DNA from: Mayfieldus sp963772265
GTDB taxonomy: Bacteria; Actinomycetota; Thermoleophilia; Solirubrobacterales; 70-9
Direction: 5' to 3'
Assembly: GCA_963772265.1 (NCBI GenBank)
Contig: CAVYWS010000009.1
Coordinates: forward strand, 186,001-250,000
Length of the DNA: 64,000 bases
This document shows, piece by piece, positions 7,860-16,580 of this stretch (position 1 is the stretch's first letter; every line of letters begins with the position of its first letter). Position numbers and translations under genes: made by a program. Under the pieces are notes generated by a model, which saw nothing but the letters and a program-made list of their open reading frames with translations, was not told the DNA's origin and did not search any database.

Positions 7860-8129
7860 CTAGGAGGCGTCCTTTGACTCGCCGGTGCTCTGGGTCTTGC
7901 CGGCGAGGATCTCGGTGAGCTGACGAACGTCGTCGCCGGAGATCAGCGAGTCGCCGCGCTCACGCTTCTGGCGTAGCCGGTTGACCAGCTCGGCTCGAAG
8001 GATGTCGATCTTGCCGTGCAGCACGCGCCGCCGGTACGAGATCTCCTGCTCCTCCTCCGTCAGGCTCTCGATCAGGTCCTTGAGCTCGGCGTCGTTGAGC
8101 GCGCCGAGATCGGGAAAGGTTTCCTCCAT
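7860..8129 (-). CDS. rsiG: RsiG-like anti-sigma factor with a c-di-GMP motif
   Basis: An 89-residue, mostly helical protein. From residue 26 it reads EEQEISYRRRVLHGKIDILR, which fits the c-di-GMP-binding pattern E-x3-S-x2-R-x3-Q-x3-D of RsiG except that Q is H. The motif sits in a helical hairpin (EEEQEIS and RVLHGKIDILRAELVNRLRQ). RsiG holds the sporulation sigma factor WhiG inactive when loaded with c-di-GMP. Streptomyces RsiG has two motif copies, while the Rubrobacter version has one and dimerises; this protein resembles the latter. No sigma gene is adjacent. It is first in a five-gene operon. The motif is seen; the function is inferred from it. Confidence 0.65.
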   Translation of the reverse strand: MEETFPDLGALNDAELKDLIESLTEEEQEISYRRRVLHGKIDILRAELVNRLRQKRERGDSLISGDDVRQLTEILAGKTQSTGESKDAS

Positions 8130-8136
8130 GGCGGCA

Positions 8137-8164
8137 AGTATATGCGCGATCTCTCAAGCTTCAA
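8137..8164 (-). promoter_or_regulatory. Candidate promoter giving a leaderless rsiG-like transcript
   Basis: On the minus strand a -35 box TTGAAG (8164-8159), a 16-base spacer and a -10 box TATACT (8142-8137) are followed after only 7 bases by the ATG at 8129. The predicted transcript start is at or next to the start codon, and no Shine-Dalgarno sequence precedes it. Leaderless mRNAs are common in actinobacteria. Confidence 0.5.
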
Positions 8165-8221
8165 GTGAGGGTTCAGGGTTTATGGAGAATGGGCGCGCCG
8201 TTGCGCTCGTCGGCCCGGCGC

Positions 8222-8854
8222 TCAGGCCCGGGCCTCGCGAAGCTCGCGCAGCCCCATCCGCATGTAGAGCCCGGTCGCAAGCAGCGCGGTGACCAGGCCG
8301 ACGATCAGCAGCGCGGTCGGAAACCAGCCTCCGAAGCACATCGCGAAGAAGATCGCCGCCATCACCGGCCACACGGCGGCTCGGCCGAGCCAGTTGACCT
8401 CCAGCTCCACACCGCGCCGGAGCGCCATCTGGGCGAGCACCACGGTCACCAGCTCGCGGGCGACCAGCACTGCCAGCGCCCAGCGGGGCAGCAGCTCGAA
8501 ATGCCAGCAGACCGCCGCACCGGCGAGGATCGTGATCCGGTCGACGACCGGGTCCAGCAGCGCCCCCATGCGGCTGTACTGGCCGGTGGCCCGGGCGAGG
8601 AAGCCGTCGACGTAGTCGCCGAGGCAAACCGCGACGAAGATCGCCGAGGCCGAGGCGGTGCGGCCGTCGCCGGAGTCGAATGCCAGATAGAGGAAGACCG
8701 GGATCGCCGCCAGCCTCACGTAGCCGACCAGGTTGGGGATCGTGAGCGGGTGAAGCGGCTGGCCCGGCCTGGTCTCGCGCGGCGCCGGCGCGGTCCGGTC
8801 GAGTCCAAGCAGCCTGCGCAGCCGGCCCCGGCCGAAGGGAGCCGGTCCGTTCAC
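8222..8854 (-). CDS. pgsA: CDP-alcohol phosphatidyltransferase (PgsA-like)
   Basis: A 210-residue membrane enzyme. The CDP-alcohol phosphotransferase signature D-x2-D-G-x2-A-R-x8-G-x3-D-x3-D is intact as GDYVDGFLARATGQYSRMGA followed by LLDPVVDR. About five to six membrane helices follow (IPVFLYLAF, ILAGAAVCWHF, AALFFAM-like segments). It probably makes phosphatidylglycerol phosphate from CDP-diacylglycerol and glycerol 3-phosphate, although other alcohols are possible in this family. The GTG start at 8854 overlaps the TGA of proS (GTGA), so translation is coupled to proS. An N-terminal basic tail of about 40 residues precedes the first helix. Confidence 0.8.
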   Translation of the reverse strand: MNGPAPFGRGRLRRLLGLDRTAPAPRETRPGQPLHPLTIPNLVGYVRLAAIPVFLYLAFDSGDGRTASASAIFVAVCLGDYVDGFLARATGQYSRMGALLDPVVDRITILAGAAVCWHFELLPRWALAVLVARELVTVVLAQMALRRGVELEVNWLGRAAVWPVMAAIFFAMCFGGWFPTALLIVGLVTALLATGLYMRMGLRELREARA

Positions 8855-10533
8855 TCCAAGCCTTCGAGCATCTCGCGCGCCCCCGCGGTGGCTTCCTCCA
8901 GCTTGATCTTGCGCTCCTCGCCGCTGCGGCGCACCTGCGCCTCGATCACGCCTTCGGCGAGCCCCCGGCGCCCGGCGACGAGGCGCAGCGGGCAACCGAG
9001 CAGCTCTGCGTCGGTGAGCTTCTCCCCCGGCCCGCCGTCGCGGTCGTCGTAGATCACCTCCACCCCCGCGCTCGCGCAGCTCCTCGTAGATCCGGTCGGC
9101 GGCTTCGCGTTCCTCATCGCCCTCCTTTCCGAGGGCCACCAGATGCACCTCCCAGGGCGCCATCGAGCGCGGCCAGACGATCCCGCGCTCGTCTGCTCCC
9201 TGCTCGATCGCTGCGGCGACGATCCGCGCCGGCCCGATCCCGTAGCTGCCCATCACGATCGGCTGCTCCCGCCCTGCTCGTCGAGGTAGGTGGCGCCCAG
9301 CGGCTCGGAGTAGCGGGTGCCGAGCTTGAAGATGTTGGCGACCTCGATTGCCGGCTCGATCTCGATCGCCCCGCCGCCGGGCGCGGTGTCGCCGGCTTCG
9401 ACCCGCCGTACGTCGAGCTCCTCGAAGTCGAAGTCGCGACCCGGCTGGACGCCGCGCAGATGGGTCTCGGCCTTGTTGGCTCCGGCGACGAACGAGTCAC
9501 CCTCGATCGCCGCGTCCTTGATCACCGGCATCCCTGCCCCGACCGGGCCGACGAAGCCCGCAGGGCCGAGCTGCGACCGGATCTCCTCCTCGTCGGCGGG
9601 GCGGAACTGCGCCCCGAGCGCGTTTCGCAGCTTGATGTCGTTGAGGCGGTGGTCGCCGCGGACCAGGACCAGAACCATGCCGCGCTCGTCGACGATCACC
9701 GGCATCGCCTTCAGCAGCCCGCCGCGGGCGACGCCGAGGGCCTCGGAGACCTGCTCGACCGTGGTCAGCCCCGGGGTCGACACCTCCTCGACCTCACCCG
9801 GCGGGGGAAGCTCAACCGGCTGCGCCTCGGCCGAGGCGATCTCCATGTTGGCGGCGTATCCCGGCGCCAGCGCGACCTCGTCCTCGCCCGCGACGCACGG
9901 CGCCATGTACTCGTGCGCCCCCGTGCCGCCCATCATCCCCACGTCGCCCTCGACCCGGTACCAACGCAGGCCGCTGCGGTCGAAGATCCGGTCGTAGGCC
10001 TCGATGTGCTTGGCGTAGCTGCCCTCCAGCCCCTCGGCGTCGCGGTCGAAGCTGTAGGAGTCCTTCATCGTGAACTCGCGCGTGCGCAGAACGCCCGCAC
10101 GCGGACGCGGCTCGTCGCGCTCCTTGGTCTGCAGGTGGTAGAGGATCTTCGGCAGCTCGCGGTAGGAACGGATCTCGCGCGCGACGTGGTAGGTGACGTT
10201 CTCCTCGTGGGTAATCGCGAGGACCAGCTCAGACCCCTTGCGGTCCTGCAGCTTGAACAGCTCCTCGATCTCGTAGCGCCCGGTCCGCTTCCAGAGCTCG
10301 GCCGGCTGCAGGACCGGCATCAGCATCTCCTGGCCGCCGATCGAGTCCATCTCCTCGCGGATGATCTGCTCGACCTTGCGGTGGGCGCGCCAGCCGGCCG
10401 GCAGGAAGGTCCAGAGCCCGGTGGCGAGCTGACGGATCAGCCCCGCCCGCACCATCAGCTTGTGGGAGACGGCCTCGGCGTCGGCCGGAGCCTCCTTGAC
10501 GGTGGGCCAGAAAAGCTCCGTGGCGCGCGGCAT
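8851..10533 (-). CDS. proS: Proline--tRNA ligase (two frameshifts in this sequence)
   Basis: Class II synthetase charging tRNA-Pro, about 560 residues, bacterial type with the editing insert. Start ATG 10533 gives MPRATELFWPTVKEAPADAE. Motif 2/3 regions and the INS editing domain (VARGGLLKAMPVIVDERGMV) are in one frame. The frame breaks near 9265, where GAGCAGGGC-GGGAGCAG lacks one base of the expected codon CGG, and again near 9067, where a G run has one extra base. Between and after these points the anticodon-binding domain continues as GSYGIGPARIVAAAIEQGAD and CPLRLVAGRRGLAEGVIEAQ. The gene is indispensable, so I take the indels as sequence errors. It overlaps pgsA by four bases. Confidence 0.88.
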
Positions 10534-10606
10534 GCGGCGTACGGTAACCGCCGAAGCGATTAGTTTGCGGACGGGTTTTAGCGTCGATGAGCCAGGAGGT
10601 CGGCAG

Positions 10607-12106
10607 ATGAGCAGCGCGGCTCGGCGTGTCGTTTTTCGGGTCGCCGCGCTCGCCCTGCTGCTCGGCGTGCTCGGCCCGGCGGGGAGAGCGGCGGCGTCGC
10701 ACGACCAGTTCACCGTGCTGGACCCCACGCCGTCGCTGCTCAACGGGGAGACGGCGGCGCGGCGCGCCGACACGCTTGACCGGTTGCAGGCGCTCGGCGT
10801 CGACAGCGTCCGCGTGCAGGTCCAGTGGCGGGTGTTCGTCCCCTCCCCCAACAGCCTCTCGAAGCCGTTCGGCTTCGACGGCGCAGATCCCGACGACTAC
10901 TCCGTGCACGCCTTCGATGTCCTCGACAGCGTCGTGCGCGGGATCGAGGCGCGCGGCATGGATCCCCTGCTCACCCCAACCGGCCCCGTCCCGACGTGGG
11001 CAACCCCGAATGGCGGCAGTCTGTTCCGTCCCGATCCGCACGAGTTCAGCGACTTCGTCCACGTTCTCGGCCGCCGCTACAACGGCACCTGCGTGCCGCC
11101 TCGCTGCGATGCCGGCCCCGACTCCGACGCGCTGCCGCTCGTCGACCAGTGGGCGGTCTACAACGAGCCCAACCTGAGGACCTTCCTGCGCCCGCAACGA
11201 AACTCCGCCGGCCGCACGGTCTCGGGGCTGATCTATCGCCGCCTCTTCCTCGCAGCCCAGGGCGCCCTCGACGACACCGGCCACGCCGACGACTCGCTGC
11301 TGGTCGGGGAGACCTCACCGAGCCGCGGCAGCGCATCGACCACGCCGCTGAAGTTCCTGCGCCAGGTGCTCTGCCTGTCGCCGAAATACCGGCCGATCGG
11401 CGACTGCGACCCGATCGACGCCGACGGCTGGTCGCACCATCCCTACAACCCTCGCATCCCCCCGTGGGAACACTCGACCGGAACCCACCGTTCGATCATC
11501 TCGGTTGGCAACATAGGTCGCCTGGTCAGGGCACTGAGACGGGCCGCCGTTGCCGGGGCGACGACCCATAGGCTGCCCGTGTACGTCACCGAATACGGGA
11601 TCGAGAGCTATCCACAGCTCAGATTCGGTGTCAGCCCGCAGCGCCAGGCCGAGTTCCTGGGCGCTGCCGAGTACCTGCTCTACCGCAACCCATGGATCCG
11701 CTCCTTCGCCCAGTACCTGCTCGACGACGACCACGGGCCGGACCAGGTGCTCTCCTTCCAGACCGGCCTGCGATTCGCAAACGGCGAGCCAAAACCCGCC
11801 TACGACGCCTTTCCGATCCCGCTCCTCGCGCGCAGGCGCTCGAACGGGACGGTTAAGCTCTGGGGCCACGTGCGACCGGGCCATGGCCCCTACCTGGTCC
11901 AGGTCCGATTCCGCGACGGCGGCCGGGGAGCCGGACAGCAGCTGCGCCAGATCGAGACCGACGGCAGCGGGTACTTTCACCTCAAGGCGCCATACCGGCA
12001 GGGACGCGAGTGGCAGGCGAGCTGCGCGCTCGACGACGGATCGGTCGTGCGCGGGCCTTTCATCCGCTCCTACCGGCTCGATCGAGCCCGTAAGACAGCC
12101 CGTTGA
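10607..12106 (+). CDS. Secreted glycoside hydrolase, clan GH-A-like, paralog 1
   Basis: A 499-residue exported protein starting at ATG 10607 behind a strong AGGAGGT (10594-10600). Signal peptide residues 1-29 (RVAALALLLGVLGPAGRAAA). The catalytic TIM-barrel pattern of GH39/GH5-type retaining glycosidases is visible: the acid/base motif QWAVYNEPN and the nucleophile strand VYVTEYGIES, with a conserved GWSHHPYNP between them. The last 90 residues form a beta domain (VKLWGHVRPGHGPYLVQVRF) that ends in RGPFIRSYRL. It is the first of three tandem paralogs on the plus strand inside a minus-strand housekeeping block. Clan-level assignment is reasonable; the substrate is unknown, possibly plant or cell-surface polysaccharide. 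Confidence 0.7.
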   Translation: MSSAARRVVFRVAALALLLGVLGPAGRAAASHDQFTVLDPTPSLLNGETAARRADTLDRLQALGVDSVRVQVQWRVFVPSPNSLSKPFGFDGADPDDYSVHAFDVLDSVVRGIEARGMDPLLTPTGPVPTWATPNGGSLFRPDPHEFSDFVHVLGRRYNGTCVPPRCDAGPDSDALPLVDQWAVYNEPNLRTFLRPQRNSAGRTVSGLIYRRLFLAAQGALDDTGHADDSLLVGETSPSRGSASTTPLKFLRQVLCLSPKYRPIGDCDPIDADGWSHHPYNPRIPPWEHSTGTHRSIISVGNIGRLVRALRRAAVAGATTHRLPVYVTEYGIESYPQLRFGVSPQRQAEFLGAAEYLLYRNPWIRSFAQYLLDDDHGPDQVLSFQTGLRFANGEPKPAYDAFPIPLLARRRSNGTVKLWGHVRPGHGPYLVQVRFRDGGRGAGQQLRQIETDGSGYFHLKAPYRQGREWQASCALDDGSVVRGPFIRSYRLDRARKTAR

Positions 12107-12221
12107 CTCCCATGGCCGAAAGGTTTGCTACAAAGCCCGCTTCGCTGGCTTGGCATTTCCGATCGGCCTTTGGCGGGTGATGAGGCCGAAACTTCTCGGC
12201 GACTGAAAGGTTCCCTTTTCG

Positions 12222-13706
12222 ATGCGCCTCGACACTTCGCAACGAATTCGAACGTCCGAGGGCCGGGATTCCGGCCGGCGGCCACGGCTGCTCGTTGTGG
12301 CGGCGCTGGTCGCCTTCGCGGTCGGCCTGCTGGCCGCCGTGCCGTCGGCTTCCGCATCCCGCAGCCAGAGCACGCTGTTCGATCTCGGCGGCACCGGGCT
12401 AGACACCTCCGACATCGGCCGAGTCGCGATTCTCGACCAGCTGAAGTCGTTCGGCGTCGACACGGTGCGGGTCGTGCTGCCCTGGAGCCGCATCGCCCCC
12501 GACCCCAACTCCTCCAGCAAGCCCGCCTTCGACGCCACCGACCCAAACGCCTATCCGCAGCAGAACTGGGCCGGCCTCGACGACCTGATCCGGGGGATCA
12601 AGAATCGGGGCATGGAGGTCCTGCTCGACCCCAGCACCCCGGTGCCGAACTGGGGCAGCGTCACCCACAGTCAGATCGGCGACCCGGTCGACTCCGAGTT
12701 TCAGCAGTTCGTTCAGGCGCTCGGTACGCGCTACAGCGGAAGCTTCACCCCGCCCACCGCTCTCACGGCGCTTCCACGCGTCACCCACTGGTCGGTCGGC
12801 AACGAGGACAACCTGACCCTCTTCCTCAAACCCCAGCTCAAGCACGGCAGGTCGTCTCCGGAGGCATCTACCGCGACTTCTTCCTGGCCGCCCAGCAGGG
12901 CCTCGAGACCTCAGGGCACGGCGGCGACCAGATCCTGATCGGGGAGACCTCGCCGGGACCGGGCCGCAAGGGCACCGATCCGGTCACCTTCCTGCGCGGC
13001 GTCTTCTGCCTCAACAAGAAGTTCAAGCGAATCAGGGGCTGTGCGCGCGATCCATGCCGACGGCTGGGCACAGCATCCCTACGACCCCTTCGACGCCCCC
13101 TTCGAGCCCAACAAGCGCCTGATCAACCTGGCGACCATCGGGCGCCTGACCAAGGCGCTCAACAAAGCCCGCCGCGCCGGCGCGGTCAGCCGCAGGCTCC
13201 CGATCTACGTCACCGAGTACGGGGTCGAAAGCGTCCCCGACCGCAAGTACGGAGTCAGCCAGCTTCAGCAGGCCGAGTTCATCTCGATCTCGGAATACCT
13301 GATGTACCTCAACAGGCGGATCCGCAGCTTCGGCCAGTACCTGCTGCAGGACGATCGGGGCAACGCCCAGGTGAACTTCCAGACCGGGCTCCAGTTCGCC
13401 GACGGGCGCCACAAGATGTCCTTCGACGCATTCCAGATCGCCCTCGTCGCCCAGCGTCCCACAAAGAAGAAGACCAAGGTGACGATCTGGGGCCACGTCC
13501 GCCCCGACGGCGGGCCCTTCGCGGTGACGATCAAGTCGCGGGGCCCCGGTCCGACCCGAACCCTGAAGAGGGTCCACACCAACGCCAACGGCTACTTCCG
13601 GTTCCGCACGCCCTTCAAGAAGGGCCGCCGGTACAGTGCCTCGACCCGTCTCCCCGACGGGACCGAGCTGACCGGTCCATTCGTGCGCGTTTACGTCTTC
13701 AAGTGA
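12222..13706 (+). CDS. Secreted glycoside hydrolase, paralog 2 (two frameshifts)
   Basis: About 494 residues when rejoined; paralog of the flanking genes in the same order. Signal peptide near residues 20-46 (LLVVAALVAFAVGLLAAVPS). Frame changes occur near 12848 (GGC-AGGTC lacks one C) and near 13040 (GTGCGCGCGATCC). Middle and end parts read QVVSGGIYRDFFLAAQQGLE and IYVTEYGVESVPDRKYGVSQ, and the C-terminal beta domain ends TGPFVRVYVFK. The acid/base motif differs from its sisters: HWSVGNEDN instead of NEPN; the glutamates themselves are kept. ATG 12222 lies 115 bases after paralog 1; the TGA is one base before the ATG of paralog 3, so the trio is likely one transcript. Confidence 0.65.
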
Positions 13707-13707
13707 G

Positions 13708-15213
13708 ATGCGGCGCCCCTGGCTGCTAGCCGCCGTCCTGGCGGCGGCCGCGGTCGGCGTTGCCGCTTACGCGCTGATTCAAGACAACAGCTCCAAGCCC
13801 CAGCTGACGGCTGCGGGATTCCCCGACACGCCGGAGGGCCGCAAGCCGTTGATCTTCGACATCGGCTCGATCATCTACCAGCCCGACCCCGACCGCGCTC
13901 GGGCGATCAGGCAGGTCCAGAAGCTCGGCGCCAGCGCGATCCGTGTCCCGGTGCTCTGGAACGTCGCCGCGGCCGGCGGCCGGCCCGATCACCCGGCCGA
14001 CCCCAGGGACCCGGGCTACGACTTCACTCCCTACGACAAGACGCTCAGCGAGGCGGCCAAGGACGGGCTCAGGATCCTGCTGATGGCGACCGGGCCGGCT
14101 CCCGAGTGGGCGTCGAAGCCGGGAGGCGGCGGCGTCGTCAACCCCGACCCCGACCAGTTCGGCCTCTTTGTCTCGGCGCTCGCGCGGCGCTATGACGGCC
14201 GATTCGATCCCCCCGGCGGAGGCGCCGAGCCGTTGCCGAAGCCGAGCATCTGGACGATCTGGAACGAGCCCAACCTCTCCACCTTCCTGCAGCCCCAGCG
14301 CAAGGGCGGGATCCCCTACTCGCCGCTGCTCTACCGCAGGCTCTATCTCGCCGGACAGGACGCGATCCACAGAGAGGACCCCACCGCCCCGATCCTGATC
14401 GGCGAGACGGCGCCGACCGGCGGCGAGCAGTCGGTCGACCCGCTCACCTTCACCCGCCAGACGCTGTGCCTGAACGGCGACTTCAAGGACCTGCCCAACT
14501 GTCCCAAGCCGGAGGCGAAGATCGATGCCGTCGGCTGGTCGACGCATCCCTACCCGTTGGTCGGAGAGGCTCCGTACCAGACCTCCCCCAACCCGCATTT
14601 CGTCACGATGAGCTCGCTGAGCGCGCTCGAGGCCACCCTCGGCGGCGCCAAGCAGGCGGGGGCGGTCCCCGGCGAGTTCCCGATCTACATCACCGAGTTC
14701 GGGGTCCAGAGCACACCCGACCCCAATGCGGTGAGCCAGGACCAGCAGGCGGCCGACATCGGGATCGCCGAGCATTTCGCCTACGCCGACCCCAACGTCG
14801 TCACCTTCGCCCAGTACCTGCTCCAGGACGACTCGCCCGAGGCCGTGGCGGGCGTCCCGTACGGGGGCTTCGAGTCAGGCCTCGAGACCTTCGACGGAAC
14901 CAAGAAGCCGTCCTATGACGCCTTCCGGCTGCCGCTGGCCCTGCAGAGGGTCGGCGACAACTCGGTCGCCCTGTGGGGGATCGTCCAGCCCTACCCGAGC
15001 CAGACCCAGGTCAAGATCCGCTTCAAGAACCCCGGTCGGCCGATCAAGACCCTGCAGACCGTCAACACCGACGACGTCGGCGTCTACTCGACCACCTACG
15101 GCAACTCACCGGGACGGCGCTGGCAGGCGGTGTGGCAGTCACCGCTCGACGGCCATGTCTACCGCAGCCCCTGGATCCGCTCCTACCCATACGTGCAACC
15201 GTCGGTGGGGTAG
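13708..15213 (+). CDS. Secreted or membrane-anchored glycoside hydrolase, paralog 3
   Basis: A 501-residue intact protein. The N-terminal hydrophobic stretch (WLLAAVLAAAAVGVAAYALI) starts right at the terminus and could be a signal or an anchor. Acid/base motif IWTIWNEPNLSTFLQPQ and nucleophile strand IYITEFGVQSTPDPN mark a retaining clan GH-A glycosidase. KIDAVGWSTHPYPL matches the GWSxHPY of paralog 1. The C-terminal beta domain (ALWGIVQPYPSQTQVKIRFK) finishes YRSPWIRSYPYV. It is the best template for repairing paralog 2. The substrate is not deducible. Confidence 0.7.
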   Translation: MRRPWLLAAVLAAAAVGVAAYALIQDNSSKPQLTAAGFPDTPEGRKPLIFDIGSIIYQPDPDRARAIRQVQKLGASAIRVPVLWNVAAAGGRPDHPADPRDPGYDFTPYDKTLSEAAKDGLRILLMATGPAPEWASKPGGGGVVNPDPDQFGLFVSALARRYDGRFDPPGGGAEPLPKPSIWTIWNEPNLSTFLQPQRKGGIPYSPLLYRRLYLAGQDAIHREDPTAPILIGETAPTGGEQSVDPLTFTRQTLCLNGDFKDLPNCPKPEAKIDAVGWSTHPYPLVGEAPYQTSPNPHFVTMSSLSALEATLGGAKQAGAVPGEFPIYITEFGVQSTPDPNAVSQDQQAADIGIAEHFAYADPNVVTFAQYLLQDDSPEAVAGVPYGGFESGLETFDGTKKPSYDAFRLPLALQRVGDNSVALWGIVQPYPSQTQVKIRFKNPGRPIKTLQTVNTDDVGVYSTTYGNSPGRRWQAVWQSPLDGHVYRSPWIRSYPYVQPSVG

Positions 15214-15236
15214 GCAGGCGCGAAGTTCGCAGCGTC

Positions 15237-16490
15237 CTAGGCGCGGGTGAAGCGGCGGCCGGCGGTTGGCGACGCTTCCTCATCGAGCAGGACGCGATCG
15301 GTCTCGCCGCTCTCGGCCGCGGCGGCCTCCATCTGGGCAATCCGCTCCGGAGTCAGCTCGTCGGCGTTCTCCTCCTCGATCCGGGCCAGCCATTCGGCCC
15401 CCTCGCGCGCCTCGGCCTCGTCCGAGATCACCTTGCCGCGGTCGAGCGAGCGATCGATCTCCTCGAACAGCGCGTCGACGAGTTGCGCCTGCGGGACCTT
15501 TCGCAACGGCTTTCCCTGCGAGAAGATCAGCCCCTCGTTCTTCGCCCCGGTGATCCCGAAATCGGCGTGCGAGGCCTCGCCGATCCCGTTCACGGCGCAG
15601 CCCAGCACCGCGACCTCGATCGGCTCCTCGTATGCCTCCAGCCGCTTCTCGATCTCGGCCACGACCGTGTCCATGTCGAACTGAAGCCGCCCGCAGGTCG
15701 GGCAGGCGATCAGGACCGGGCCGCGCTCGCGCAGATGCAGGGCCTTGAGGATCTCCCAAGCGACCTTGACCTCCTCCTCGGCATGGAAGGTGGAGAGGCT
15801 GATCCGGATCGTGTCCCCGACCCCGTCGGCGAGCAGGGTGCCGAGCCCGACCGCGGACTTCAGCGACCCCGACCACTTCGTTCCCGCCTCGGTGATCCCC
15901 AGGTGAAGGGGGTAGTCGATCCGTTCGGAGAGCAGCCGGTTGGCGGCGATCGTGTTGGGGACGTTGGTCGACTTGATCGAAACCTTGAAGTTCTCGAAGT
16001 CGAGGCCCTCCATCAGCTCGACGAACTCGACCGCGGCCTGGACCAGCGCCTCGACCGGTTCGGAGCGCTCGAGCTCGTGCAGGTGCTTGGGCAGCGAGCC
16101 CGAGTTGACGCCGATCCGCATCGGCACCCCGGCCGCGGTCGCCTTCGCCGCCACCTCGGCGACCTTCTCGCGGCCGCCGATGTTGCCGGGGTTGAGCCGG
16201 ATGCAGTCGGCGCCGGCGTCGATTGCCTTCAGCGCCAGGGTGTGATTGAAGTGGATGTCGGCGATCACCGGGATCGTCGACTGCTTGACGATCGTCTTCA
16301 GGGCCTCGACGTCGTCGTCGCGGGGCACCGCGACGCGGACCAGGTCGGCGCCCGCCTCGGCGACGGTGCGGATCTGCTCCATCGTCGCCTCCAGGTTGGC
16401 GGTCTCGGTCTTGGTCATCGTCTGCACGGCGACCGGCGCGCCGCCGCCGATCGGCAGGTCGCGCACGAAGATCTGGCGCTTGGAGGCCAT
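15237..16490 (-). CDS. ispG: 4-hydroxy-3-methylbut-2-enyl diphosphate synthase
   Basis: A 417-residue 4Fe-4S enzyme of the non-mevalonate isoprenoid pathway; it reductively opens ME-cPP to HMBPP. N-terminal TIM barrel signatures include RVAVPRDDDVEALKTI and ADIHFNHTLALKAIDAGADC. The cluster ligands are in the C-terminal domain: CPTCGRLQFD and GCAVNGIGEASHADFG. Start ATG 16490 gives MASKRQIFVRDLPIGG; the frame is open further up, but without conserved sequence. In many actinobacteria the order is dxr-rseP-ispG; here rseP is about 9 kb upstream of it. A tail of about 45 acidic residues follows the conserved core. Confidence 0.93.
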   Translation of the reverse strand: MASKRQIFVRDLPIGGGAPVAVQTMTKTETANLEATMEQIRTVAEAGADLVRVAVPRDDDVEALKTIVKQSTIPVIADIHFNHTLALKAIDAGADCIRLNPGNIGGREKVAEVAAKATAAGVPMRIGVNSGSLPKHLHELERSEPVEALVQAAVEFVELMEGLDFENFKVSIKSTNVPNTIAANRLLSERIDYPLHLGITEAGTKWSGSLKSAVGLGTLLADGVGDTIRISLSTFHAEEEVKVAWEILKALHLRERGPVLIACPTCGRLQFDMDTVVAEIEKRLEAYEEPIEVAVLGCAVNGIGEASHADFGITGAKNEGLIFSQGKPLRKVPQAQLVDALFEEIDRSLDRGKVISDEAEAREGAEWLARIEEENADELTPERIAQMEAAAAESGETDRVLLDEEASPTAGRRFTRA

Positions 16491-16580
16491 GCGCAAAGGG
16501 TATCTGGGGCGACCGGGCGCCCTTCCGTGAAGCGTCCGCAGGGCTTGGCATCGGGCGGGAGCCACGGTAGGGTTGCGGCG

